Of a stretch of 64,000 bases of DNA, positions 49,869-61,520 are shown one piece after another; the first letter of the stretch is position 1, and every line of letters begins with the position of its first letter. The DNA lies in assembly GCF_041260155.1 (NCBI RefSeq), contig NC_091940.1, positions 24,661,870-24,725,869 of the forward strand. The letters run 5' to 3'. The stretch comes from Ptychodera flava (Eukaryota > Hemichordata > Enteropneusta > Ptychoderidae). The position numbers were made by a program, and so were the translations under genes. The notes beneath the pieces were generated by a model that was given only the letters and a program-made list of their open reading frames with translations, was not told the origin of the DNA and did no database searches.

Positions 49869-50068
49869 ACTCCTGATACAATCACTGTTTATCAGTTATA
49901 CCATCAATCATATAATAGGAAAGATGTGACCAATCATAATTGAACTACCTTTAACAGAACCTTGGTAAATTTATGAAGTCTACGTGGAATGTTATACTTA
50001 AGTTGAGTGAGTCAACAATTAAGCTTCCAAATACGCATGACAGATTGGTTCTCATGTATGTCACATAC

Positions 50069-50314
50069 CTCGGTTTTCCTTCATTCTTCTGTTACCTGAA
50101 TGGTCTGATCGATTACCTCTAGATGAATCCCCTCTTCCGGCTGTACTGCCATGATTTGTCGCATGAACACCTGCATTGTAAGTAGATCCCCCGCCCGGAT
50201 TGGAGTCCAATCCACCCCTTCCAAAACCACCTCTCGAGAAACCACCAAAGTTCCCTCGGCCATGGTTGGAGGCAGGTCGTGTCACGTTGTCATGATAGAA
50301 ACCACCGCGGAACC
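50069..50314 (-). CDS. ZNFX1: ZNFX1-like gene C, internal RGG exon (repeat 2)
   Basis: 246 bp, phase 1 to phase 1, acceptor 'tttttttcag' and donor 'CGAG|gtatgt'. Its N-terminal part equals the RGG exons (GFRGGFY, GRGGLDSN, AGRGDSSRGNR). Its C-terminal part (SDHSGNRRMKENRG) is not RGG but matches the end of the upstream small exon. It is therefore a fused, duplicated exon. Because phases are symmetric, it can be inserted or skipped without changing frame. Confidence 0.72.
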
Positions 50315-50746
50315 CTGAAAAAAAGTCAGATGTAAAATTCACATAACGTGCCTCGATATACAAACTAGGGTCACTCCCCCACTTTCACAAGTGTTTCAGT
50401 TATCTATCTTCCCATGAAACCGCGATATAGATACGCACACACCATGAGCCTTACCTCAGAATATATATGGGAAATGTTTTTTAGGAATGGCGACGTGACC
50501 TACGGGTCTTTCCTAAAACTGTGCTGACGCTGTAGACATGGCTTCAACTCCTGATACAATCACTGCTTATCAGTTATACTATCAATCTTATATTAGGAAA
50601 GATGTGACCAATCATAATTGAATTACCCTTAACAGAACCTTGGTCAATTTATAAGGCCTGCGTGAAATGGTATATTTAAATTGAGTGAATCAACATTTAA
50701 GCTTTCAAGCATGCATGATGGATTGTTTTTCATGTATGTCACATAC

Positions 50747-50992
50747 CTTGGTTTTCCTGAATTCTTCTGTTACCTGAATGGTCTGATCGATAACCTCTAG
50801 ATGAATCTCCCCTTCCGGCTGTACTGCCATGATTCGTCGCATGAACACCTGCATTGTAAGTAGATCCCCCGCCCGTATTGGAGTCCAATCCACCCCTTCC
50901 AAAACCACCTCTCGAGAAACCACCAAAGTTTCCACGGCCATGGTTGGAGGCAGGTCGTGTCACGTTGTCATGATAGAAACCACCGCGGAAAC
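50747..50992 (-). CDS. ZNFX1: ZNFX1-like gene C, internal RGG exon (repeat 1)
   Basis: 246 bp, phase 1 to phase 1, acceptor 'ctttttcag' and donor 'CAAG|gtatgt'. Nearly identical in plan and sequence to the exon at 50,069-50,314, including the chimeric end (SDHSGNRRIQENQG). The intron flanking it also matches its neighbour, so exon and intron were duplicated together as a unit of about 0.68-0.71 kb. Confidence 0.72.
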
Positions 50993-51453
50993 CTGAAAAA
51001 GTCAGATTTAAAACTCACATAACGTACTACGATATGCAAACTAGGGTCACTGCCCCACTTTCACAAGTGTTTCATTCATCTATCTTCCCATGAAAATTCG
51101 AGATATAGATACGCACACACCATGTGCCTTTCCTCAGTATATTTTAACAATTGGGGAATGGCAGTAGCGAGTTATGGGAAAGGTTTGTTAGGAATGGCGA
51201 GGTGACCTACGGGTCGTTCTTAAAACTGTGCTGACGCTGTAGACATAGCTTCAACTCCTGATACAATCACTGCTTATCAGTTCCACAATCAATCAAATAA
51301 TAGGAAAGATGTGACCAATCATAATTGAAGCACCTTTATTAGAACCTTGGTCAATTTATAAAGCCTGTGTGGAATGGTTTACTCAAGTTGAGTGACTCAA
51401 CATTTAAACTTTCAAGCATGCATGATGGATTGGTTCCCATGTATATCACATAC

Positions 51454-51544
51454 CTTGATTTTCCTGAATTCTTCTGTTCCCTGAATAAGAGTCAGTTGAC
51501 ATTCGGGCCTGGCGAAAATCGTAAAAGCTTTGCTTACCCAAGTG
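51454..51544 (-). CDS. ZNFX1: ZNFX1-like gene C, small C-terminal exon (30 codons + 1 base)
   Basis: Donor 'CAAG|gtatgtg' in phase 1. The acceptor is taken as 'aagtacag' at 51,545, because only this keeps the frame homologous to genes A and B (QAR, STD, SGNRR) and joins the phase-1 RGG exon. The acceptor has a weak pyrimidine tract: compared with B, the 'ttattatattag' acceptor has been lost and the new AG lies five bases into the old exon. It also has about five extra codons near its start. Confidence 0.6.
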
Positions 51545-52045
51545 CTGTACTTGGAAGATGATTTGTTGAGTTAAGTTGCTGTTTATTTCATGGTAAATAC
51601 GCGTAAATGTCCACGTACGTTCTGAATACCATATTTACTTTTATATTTTAATTCACATTCTTGTCAAACAAGTGGTCTTCCCTTTATTACACGACGTCAA
51701 TAGTCCTCTGTTGTTTTGATCGCCTTTATGATTTGACTTAGATGGAAAATAAACCTCTGAAAATATCTGACAAGAGCCAACGGTATGTTCTTAGTGTTAA
51801 AAATAACATTCGTGCAGAGTTTATGTACATTTCCTACATATAGGGATCGATCATATATTTGCCACTGACTAATGATTGGCCTTACAGTTACCCTCATTTT
51901 CAAGTCTGTGTCTTAGGTCCCGTGAGAGCTAAACGTGAAGCTATGGTAGAATGACACAAGAATATATTTATGTGCAAATCTGTACGGTATATTAGGTTTC
52001 TTTTTGACATATGTCCCCATTACATAAGCAAACTTGATACAGTAC

Positions 52046-52123
52046 CTGTACGGATGCTGTTTTCATTCTGTATGGTAGATACCAATCTGAATGTGCAGGT
52101 GATGCAAACTGCCTGTCGGCCTC
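52046..52123 (-). CDS. ZNFX1: ZNFX1-like gene C, 26-aa exon
   Basis: Acceptor 'tggaattag' and donor 'CAG|gtactg', 78 bp, phase 0. Begins EADRQFASP and ends SVQ. Same length as in A and B. Confidence 0.78.
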
Positions 52124-52563
52124 CTAATTCCAAAATCAATATCGTGTAATAGAAGTTAATACTTTAGAAAAGAAGGCTTTCTATCCAAACACAACATCTA
52201 CTGTGCAAAGTCATGTCCTGCCACTATTTGGAAGATAAGAGTACACAATTTGACATCTGGTGAGTCATACATACGAAATGTCAACTCTACAGCCACTTGA
52301 GAATTTCATAAGCGTTTGAGAAGCATTGAATTGAATCATAACCCTCAATCACAGATCAATATTATAATGTAATTTTCAGCTATGAAATGTTAATGATAAT
52401 TAGAGAATAACAATGTTAATTTCTTTCATGTGTTCCACACATCGTTTATGGCTACATTTTAAATATGTAAAGTTAATGTTTTGTAATATTTGTGCAGTTT
52501 TGGATACATGTTTTTGAAATTAAATCTGTATATTATACTATTAATTAGTCTGTCATTACTCAC

Positions 52564-55500
52564 TTTTGCAATATTTTCCGGAAATCTCCAGACATCATTC
52601 CTTTGGTCAGTGTATTGCCTAACTCTTTGGGGACATTGGTCACATACTGGTCCTTGTACGTTCTGTTCATTGTTTAAGTTTGATTGCTCAGGTGTCTCTA
52701 TGGCATGGTAAAATATATGACCATGGGTGCACTTGTACCATTCATCTTTTCCAAATGTTCTGAGGCTGCCAACCGTGCAGGGATTAAGTTCAGGCGGAAT
52801 ACTGTGTCCTGCAAGTACTTCAGGATGAAGGCTTTTAAATGTTGATAGCACATTTAATAGTGTGGTAGGATGTAGCTCCTCGAGCAGGACTTTTTCAGCG
52901 TAATCACAAAAATCATGCACAGGTCGTCCTGGTAACGACCTATATGCCGAACGTTTTGGTGTCGACACCTCAGAGAAAACATGTCTGTTTTGGAGACCAT
53001 ACACGGCAACAAGAATGCAGGTCTGGAGAACAATACTTCGATACTCTTCACTCTCTTCAGGACAGAGCGGATCACTTTCGCAGCCTGCAACTTTAAATAT
53101 CTGTTCATCAATCGACATTTGTAATGATCTAGCCTTATGGGTGATCATATCTAGAACTTTAGAATCAGGAGTGCCCTTCTTTGTGTCTTTACAGTTCATT
53201 ACGGCAGATAACACTTCTTCTGTCTGTATTTTGGCATCTACAAGCTGTTCATAGGTCCTTATACTGTTCTCGATGGGTATCATTGTTGATAAGCTGGTTG
53301 TTGTCTCAATGGCCTGCTCAAATAGGGGACGGTGTATACGAAGAACACTAGTGCGTACTAGCTTCTTAAGGTGTTCTCGTAATGGAACTACAAAATTAAA
53401 CATGTCAGGCACTTTGTTCATATGATCAATTGTAGCAATGATATATTTGGTCAAAGTATTGTAACGATTACAGCCTATGACAGGCTTCTGGCACTTTGGA
53501 CAAGTTTTCATACACAGTTGGTGTACTCGATTACAATCATTCGTTATAATTCCGAGCATCCATCGATCCATATCGTGTACCGCAAAGACATCTTTGCATC
53601 TTAGCTGAATAAAACGACTTCCATCAGAGTACGTTCTTCCAAAGAAAGCAGCAATTGCTTCTAGTTTCTTCCTATGGCAATGCCTGCACACTTCCGGACA
53701 CATTTCGCCACAGAGTCCAACACAAGTGTGACCACATTTCAGTTCTTTCATGCATGGGTTGTTACATGGTGGTCTTTCACAAGGTTCCCAACACAGATTG
53801 TTGCATTGATGATGTACACAAGTCCATTTGCATCGCATATTGCAACGTTTACCAAGTGATTTATGCTCACAAGGATGTGGGTGCTTCATTGTGCACACAC
53901 TGCATATTTCATAACATTTGTTCATGCATGGATGGCCACAGAGAAGCATCCGCTCACATTTCTGGGTGCATATGTTATGACGACCCCTTGAAAGTTTACA
54001 AATGCCACATATACCAGTGCATTTGTGGCCACAGTCAAGAACTGAGTCGCATTTCAGAGGACAAAACGGTTTTCTTTCACAACATTTTATGCTAATTTTA
54101 TGACCACACTCTTCAAAAATCTTCCGGACGTCCTTCAAACAGATGTCATCACACTTTTCACAACACAGTTTGGTACAATTATGACCACACTTCAATGTTC
54201 TATCGCAAGGCCATTTACAATCACTGTGAATCCCATTCTTAATGCAGTCACCGCAAAGTCCCTGACATACATGCCGGCATTGTAATAGTACACCACATCT
54301 TTGGTTGCAGTTCTTTTCTGTGTAGAAACAAGGACCTTTGACTTTGTGGCCACAAGACCAGTCCTGATGTATTATCTGCACGTGACATAGATTTGCACAT
54401 TTTTCACCACATTTCTTTGGACAAGTATGGGTACAGCTCAGTTTTCTTTCACATGGGAGTTTGCATACGTACATCGACTCGTCTTCCGAACACTTCATAG
54501 TCTGAGTATGGCTACACTTTGTCGGTTTTTTCTTCATCATTACTTGGCATTCATCAGGGCAGTCATCTGAACATTTCTCGGTACACCGGTGCCCGCAGTC
54601 AAATACTTTCGTACACTTGTCTTGGCATTTGAATTCAGATGGATTTTGAGAGCATCTCATCTTTTGTTCATGATTGCAAATAGGTAACAATTTTTGCACT
54701 GAAACTGTACAGTCCTTGCATCCCTCGAAACATTGCAGAGGACAAGGGTGTTTTCGCTCGCACATCTTAGGACATGGTTGCTTACAATCGAAGTCAGCAG
54801 GGTCTTGATAGCATGGTACATTCTGTATATGACCACATTTAGGAATTTGTTTCTCGACCTTGATGATACATTTATCACAGCCTTTAAAACAGAGCAATGG
54901 ACATGGATGCCCATTTTCACACTTCTTTTGGCAAGATTTGCGACATTTGAAACTTCCAGGGTCCTGATAACAAGGTACCATTTGCAGGTGACCACATGAG
55001 GGGATTTCTTTTTCCATCTTCACTATACAGGGTCTGCATTTTTCATGACATTTTAAAGGACAGGCATGACCTCTTTCACACTTCTTTTCACATGGCGCTT
55101 TGCACCTGAACTCCTGTGGGTCTTGATAGCATGGCACCATCTGCCTGTGTTCACAGTTGGGGATAATCTTCTCCACAGGCACCATACAGTGTCTGCATTG
55201 TATGTAACACTTAAATGGACAAGGATGCCCTTTTGCACAGATATGTTTGCATTTTTCTTGACAGTCGAAATTTTCGGGCTCTTCAAAACAGTACATTTCT
55301 TGGACATGGCCACATTCTGGGATCGTTCTTTCCACTCTAATTCTGCACTTTCCACAGTCTTTATAACAAATCAAATTACAGTTGTGTTGTCCAGCATCAC
55401 AGGTTCTTGCACAAGGCTTCCGACACTTGTATTCTTCATGGTTTGCATCGTAAGGATGGCAAAAAAGTGTGCAGACATGGCCACATTCCAACCTAGTTTC

Positions 55501-58500
55501 ACAAAGACGACTGCATCCGCCTTCTGGAGCAGCATTAAAATCGTCTCCACGGGCACACTTAAGGATGGTTGCGGGATGATTTCTGCAGAATATTTTCAGT
55601 GACTTTCCTATTTTGCCAGCTTTTTGTAGGTCTCCAACAATATTTTTCCACAGCTGGTTTTTCAGACCAAGAAGTTTAAAATTTCCTATGCAGTAGAAGC
55701 CCATCTTTGCTCTGCTTAAGGCTACACAGACTCTGTTCTCTATTTTAAGAAATCCGATCTGTCCCTGTTCATTGCTCCGTACAAGTGACAACAGAATGAT
55801 ATCATTTTCTTCACCTTGAAAGTTGTCGACTGGGCAGATTCTTACGCCTTCAAACACAGACCGCGGCATCATGTTTTTCAGCTGGATAACTTGAGCTGTA
55901 TACATGGTCAGAATTGATATTTGAGTAGGTTTATAACCCTGCTTCAAGAGGTAATGGCAAAAGGCAACAAGAAACTTGGCCTCGTGTACATTTGACCTGC
56001 TTCTTATGTCATCCATAAAGGTTTCTTGTTGTTCATGGTTTACAAAGTAAATATTACTACTCACACCCATGATGTCGTCATAAGCATCTACAGAAGGGTG
56101 ATTATGCAGATCACTGTAGATGTGTTTCATCAGGCTAGCTATTTCAGGTCTCATTCTGTGTTGGATATTTAGAGTATTGTACTGCAAGTTGTTTTCAATC
56201 ATGCGTTCAAAGAGTGACATGTCTAAATTGAAATCTTTTGCAAGTCTATACACTGTTGGATTTGGGCGAAGCTGTTGGTGGTCTCCGATCAATATAAGGT
56301 GTTGACATTCTGATGTGAGTGTTGTGATTATGTGTGACTCGAGGACTTCTGCTGCTTCCTCCACCACAATTATCTTTGGTCGTACCATGCGTAACAGGGA
56401 ACTATATTTTGCAGCTCCGGTTGTTGTCATGCCAATCACCTTTGCATCCTTCAAGACACGAAGGTCTTCCTCTTGACGCACTTCCTTAAGTCTCAGAGTT
56501 TCTCTGTCGTATTCTCCCACAGCTTCCAAAAGTGAGTCAACAATCTTCCTATGCAAAGCAAAGGACCAGTAGCGATAAAGTTTCCACCTTTCATGTAAGT
56601 TAAGAGCCCATACGTTGGATATTTTATTAACTTCTTCCTCTGTCATTGACGCTGTATCAGTTATGAGATCTTGTAAAATAGTAATTTGATACTCAATATG
56701 TTTGTCTTTCATTGCCGCTGTGACATCAGTCTTCCTTGATTTTGCGTTTGCTGTTCTATTGGACCTTGTGTAGTGCTCTTCCAAAAGCACCCGAAGCTGA
56801 TCATAGAGATGGTCGTGGTCGGCTTGCTGCGCACCAATATCAATTTCATCATTTTCTAGCATTCTAGATCTATTGATGTAGTCAGCTTCTCCTTCAGCTT
56901 CGATTGTCCTTTCTGTTGCACAGTCAACATTGGATAAGTCTTGTGACATGATATCAGTAATGTTTGTGATAGTATGACCTCTTAGCTGTTTGTTCTCACG
57001 GGATATCTTCTCTATATCGTCCTGGTGTGATGTTTTCATTTGCACTTGTGGATGCCGTAACTCAGATATTTTCTCTATCAACCAGAAGTTTATAATATCA
57101 CAGATGTCTTTGTCATCTTCCTTCTGCTTTCCCACGACCATTTTATTTGTCAACATACTTTTCTTTTGTATGTCTAACATGACATGTATGATATTATATG
57201 TGCCACTAGCTTTTGCATTATCGAAGCGCTGCGTAATTGTAGATTTCTGAGATTCCAAGGTTTTACGAATAGTGTAGCTAGCATCTCTCCCATGGAGGGT
57301 AGATCGTATCTTTGAAAGTTGAAACTTTTCTAAAATCTCACTTTTACTCCTTGAACCAATTCGTACAATGCCGTGTTCCAAAAACTGGAAGACGCCTTCA
57401 AGAAACTGGTCAAGTGCATGATTTGTATAACATACAATCAAAATAGGTGAACAAACATCATGCTCACCTGTTTCAATCTGCTCATCGTTACATCTTCTAC
57501 ACCATACTTTGTGGTTGTGGAGAAGCATTTTCATTATCTTCAAACCAACATGTGTTTTTCCTGTACCAGGGGGTCCTTGTATGATCGCGAATTCTTTTGT
57601 GAGAGCAGTTTTAAGTGCCCTTAACTGAGATTCATTAAGTCGTAACTTCTCTGCTGTTGGCCATCGTGACATATCAAGAACACATACAGGGAACTCTCTA
57701 TATACCATTTCACGCGTGACTCGATGACGGTTACGTCGGAAGAATGGAAGAGCAAAGTCTTTTTCTGGCATCTTCCAGTCTTGATACATCAGAGGTGCAA
57801 AGTCATATAAGGGGTTCTGATTTTCATTCAAACGCAAGTATTGTGGTTCATCAATGGATCTTTTACAGTAAACTATGTATTTCTCAAAAGGAAGTTTACC
57901 CTCACCAAGTTCTTGTAGACCTTCGAGAACATATCTATTTGCCTCAAAGTAAGCAGTAGTCTCAACCATCTTAAAGGCATCTTCAGGTGCTGTTCTGAGC
58001 GTGTCCTCTATACTGTGGAACTTCAGTACAACCCTGAACCTTTTCAATTTATCAATGTCCCTGTTGGCAACTGTCGCAAACATCACTGTCTGGAAATTGT
58101 CCTTTGTAAGGCAGACCAAACCACCATATAGCAGACGCTTTGTGTGATTCCATTGCACATGCCTCAACTGATGTTTGTCAAGACTTACTTCATGACAAAT
58201 CCCCTCACTTTGCATGCAGTCTGGTTGTAGTACATGCACGTTGTAATACATACGAACATCAGTTAGCCGCTGTTGTTGTGATTTCTGCAATTTCGAATTC
58301 ATTCGGACCTCACTGATACCATCTCTTAGAGGTGCCATGAAATCTTCTCTAAGCAGTCTAAATTGCACGTCAAGGTAGTCATCTATATCTGCAAATGAAC
58401 CTTTTGGTTTGTTTGGTCGAATGAAGGGCTTGATATCAGTAACAACATCCTCTAATCTTGGGAAGATCGGTATTTTTCGAAAATCTTCAGTTGGTTCTTG

Positions 58501-59487
58501 TATCACCCATTCCTCCCTTTGGCCTGTAAACTGACCACTACTTGAAAACTTTGAAACCACTCTTCCTTCACGAATTTTCTTAATTTCAGAGTCCCTGTCT
58601 TCTTCCAAGGCATAAACATCCTCTTTAATACCTTCCTCAATGTCTATGTTTTTATCATCCAGCATACGGACTATGTCTATGATGAGATTTAGAGTTGGTG
58701 CTAGGTCTTTGAATTTCCCAGGCATTCGTCGGAATAGTATCTTTGTGATGGTTACAAGTTGTCTCAGAATGGCTTCCGACCCACCGTCGAATTTACCTCT
58801 TTGGATATCAAGAAGGATTGTACTGAGATAACGTGGTACAGTTAATTTGAAAACATTACATTCACTGACCATGATAAGGGTGTGAATAACACTTTGTGGG
58901 GCAGTCGAGCAAGTGACAGCTCGACTCAGCGTCCTGAGAAGAAGGAGAAAATTATCATTCGATATTGTTGGCTTATCTATCAGTTCTGTGAATCCATTTG
59001 ATTCATCTGATATAGTCATTACAATATCTCTAGGCTCAGCCTCGTACAACCTTGCAAGCTTTGTAAAATTCAGCTGTTTTTTCGTGTCTCGCCTACGAGC
59101 ACGCTCGATCGAGTTTTCATTTCTAAAGTTGTCCTTCTTTCTTGCACCACCTGTATCGTGCACCTTTGGTCTTTTCTCAGGGTCAGAGTTAACAACGTTC
59201 CGTCCATATCCTGATGAGTCGGGTTTGCCATGTTTTACTGGCTGAGATGGATTTACATTTCCTTCATTCTTCAATGACCGATGTTGTTTCCTTCGAATAG
59301 GCATTTGCCTTGAAGTGGTTGAGGAAGTGTAATCGTCTCTTAAACTCTGTTGTGAGGGCACATGCCTACCGTCTTCTGCTATGTTCTGCTGCAATGATCT
59401 ATGTCGCTCCATACGGGTATGCTTTTGCTTTGAATTAGTAGCAGAAATGAAACTTTCTCCAGATCTGCGTCGTGAAGATGAAGCCAT
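52564..59487 (-). CDS. ZNFX1: ZNFX1-like gene C, giant coding exon (intact)
   Basis: Uninterrupted 2,308 codons, ending at 'GCAAAA|gtgagt'. In order: disordered Ser/Arg/Lys-rich N-terminus; conserved N-terminal region from about residue 130 (KKQLNFTKL); RLLREDF segment; Walker A GPPGTGKT at 638-645; long insert between the helicase halves; VVEEAAE with EE at 1043-1044; GDHQQLRP; DNFQGEEND; RVCVALSRAK at 1252-1261; NFX1 zinc-finger array at about 1325-1937; RZ-type finger from W2250 (WYKCTHGH...CDQC). With the small exons the protein is predicted at 2,615 aa, against 1,918 in human ZNFX1. The gain lies in the finger array and the RGG tail. The start is the ATG of MASSSRR, aligned with gene B; the frame continues upstream only through a TTG. 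The acceptor 'ctccctttag' lies near 59,627. Expected role: cytoplasmic RNA helicase and sensor; substrate not shown. Confidence 0.95.
54628..55425 (-). repeat. ZNFX1: Gene C: five tandem NFX1 finger repeats
   Basis: Exactly 798 bp, one 54-codon and four 53-codon units. Each has paired cysteines around GHPCP or GHACP, a CxxC, and a closing CxHxQ. More degenerate NFX1 fingers continue to about 53,677. Confidence 0.85.
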
Positions 59488-59626
59488 ACGTGCACCGTCT
59501 TCTATATCCTCTGTAATCTTCGGTATATATAGTAATCTCAATATGTATATCAGAGTTCCTAATAACGAACTTCTTTGTGAAGGGACGTTTTAGACATCAG
59601 AAAAGATTAAGCAATTCTTATGGTGT
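59488..59626 (-). other. 5' UTR part of the gene C coding exon (inferred)
   Basis: Between the ATG and an acceptor 'tctccctttag' conserved with gene B. No conserved upstream ATG in frame. Confidence 0.4.
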
Positions 59627-60849
59627 CTAAAGGGAGAAGGAGGAAAATAATATTTCATCTGAAACAAAATTTAAAGTAGTCATAATTTGCAACTAGCGTT
59701 GACTCATTACGTCTAATTTTATAAACGATTGCCCAAGAAACACAAAGCAAAGAACACTAATTACTGACGTACTTACCAATATTATGTCATTATGTAGGAG
59801 ACACACACTATGAATCAGATATAAACTGGAAATTCTCAGGTATTTTGTACATGCCGAGTTGTCCGTGAATATGTTTACTTTTCACCATCATTGGTCCCAC
59901 TTGTTTGCAGTTTCATTAATTTACATTTACCAACTAAATGGCTAAAAACTGGAAAATTGTTTTACAGTATGCTTAAGTACTGCAATGATAAATATTACTA
60001 AGAAAACTAATCAAATTTGAACCATTAATTTTGGAGATAACAGAAAACTTTTATAAATTCATTCAATATGCAGAAAACTATTGTTGCACATGATACTGTA
60101 ATAGGTCTTTCAGGGTGTATATGTTGATATGAGGAATATCCGTACAGTTTCATCCAATGTGGCTTCAACTCTTTCTCCGTACCGGTACATCTCTGTATCA
60201 TATCTGTAGCAAATTTTATGAACTTTGGTCAATTCTTTCCGAATATATAACCCTACTGTAAACATCGAATCCATTGAATATGCAAATTAGCAATCAGTTT
60301 AGAAGAAACTTCTGCCATATCATTAATTTGTGAAGCGTGTCATAATCTTTGGCCATATACACTTAATTGTGAAATTCATGACTTGTTCAAATTCTAATAA
60401 GCTAACGTTCCAAATGTCTAAATTCTTCATTAGGGAAAGACTGCATTAACTTGAATGGTACCCGAAACCCGGTTCCTTGCCTGACCAACTCCAAAAGACT
60501 TTTAATCCCCAAAGGTGTTAATGTTCCATTGTTACGTTTATCTTACTCAGCTGATGCTTTGATAGGAACGTAAAGTCTGTGAAGACTGGCTCCATACCGC
60601 GGGCACATACATATGCTTGCACATGAAACCACGTTGACAGGAAAAATGAACTCTCTATTTTTCAAGGTCAAGTTATATACTTTTTTAAATTTAGACTCTA
60701 AGTTTTACAAATATGGCGAAACAAAATATCGTCATTCGTTCATTTTCATTCAGCTTCCTATTTTCAGACGCTTCAATTCAGTAACGCACACTGATCATAT
60801 GCAAATGTGACCAGAACAGCATGCAACGTTCCTTCATGTGCAGCTTATT

Positions 60850-61370
60850 CATTAGACTTGGTCCAAGTCTGTGATTTGTGAATGTTTGAGTGGAGTGAAC
60901 GCAATGATTTGTATTCTGCTTTCATGTGAAACGCGCGCGTGCGTGGACGCGATGAGTAGGGTGAACGCGATGAGTGGAGTGAACGCTATCGGCTGACTCG
61001 CAGCGTGTTTGCAAGGTTATATCTGATTGGTCGATTGTCACTATTCACAGCAACTTAGGGAGTTTATTTGTATTATTTCATTATAACGGTACGATTCTGC
61101 CAACCAATTGGATAACAGCTTCGAAATCGCTGCGAGTCTGCCCAACGCTATACAGCGGAGTTTCATCCGGAATCACATGAATGAATCCGGCAGAAACTAA
61201 CTCACTACTGCGCAGACTCAAACGTGACGCATTCAATCGCTGGGAAAACCTGGCGTGAGCTGCCAAATTCCGGATAGGTTTGTACGAAATAGGAGAGACA
61301 CAAGAGAAACTATTATAAATGATTTTATTTTTTTTTAAATTCACCGACTTGAACGAAGTCTACTTATTCA
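60850..61370 (+). repeat. Interspersed repeat, copy 2 (first copy at 1.67-1.98 kb)
   Basis: Same order of words as the copy near the left edge ('agacttggtccaag', 'gtttcatccgg', 'aactcactactgc', 'ttcaccgacttgaac'), but split by the 154-bp MITE. Lies inside the extra DNA that gene C has relative to gene B, so it probably arrived as part of an insertion. Confidence 0.6.
60990..61143. mobile_element. hAT-like MITE, 154 bp
   Basis: Direct 8-bp duplication 'aacgctat' at 60,982-60,989 and 61,144-61,151. Terminal inverted repeats of 16 bp (cggctgactcgcagcg against gggcagactcgcagcg) with two mismatches. The homologous repeat near 1,800 lacks it ('gaacgcgatacagg'), giving an empty site. An 8-bp duplication fits hAT transposase mobilisation; no transposase is present. 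Confidence 0.75.
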
Positions 61371-61520
61371 TGCAAAAGCTACCAACGGCAAATGTGTGCT
61401 CGTTTTTACTTCCAAAAGCTGTGGTGCTCGATCCTGTGATATCACCGATAAATCACATGAGTTGCTAGCCAGAAACCTATATTAAATCAGTATGGCCACT
61501 CTTACATGTCAGCGGGGTAA

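Noticed and set aside
59488-59541. Longer N-terminus of gene C starting at TTG (likewise upstream of A and B)
   Set aside because: The extension starts with a non-ATG codon and the conserved ATG in B and C lies further downstream. Treated as 5' UTR.
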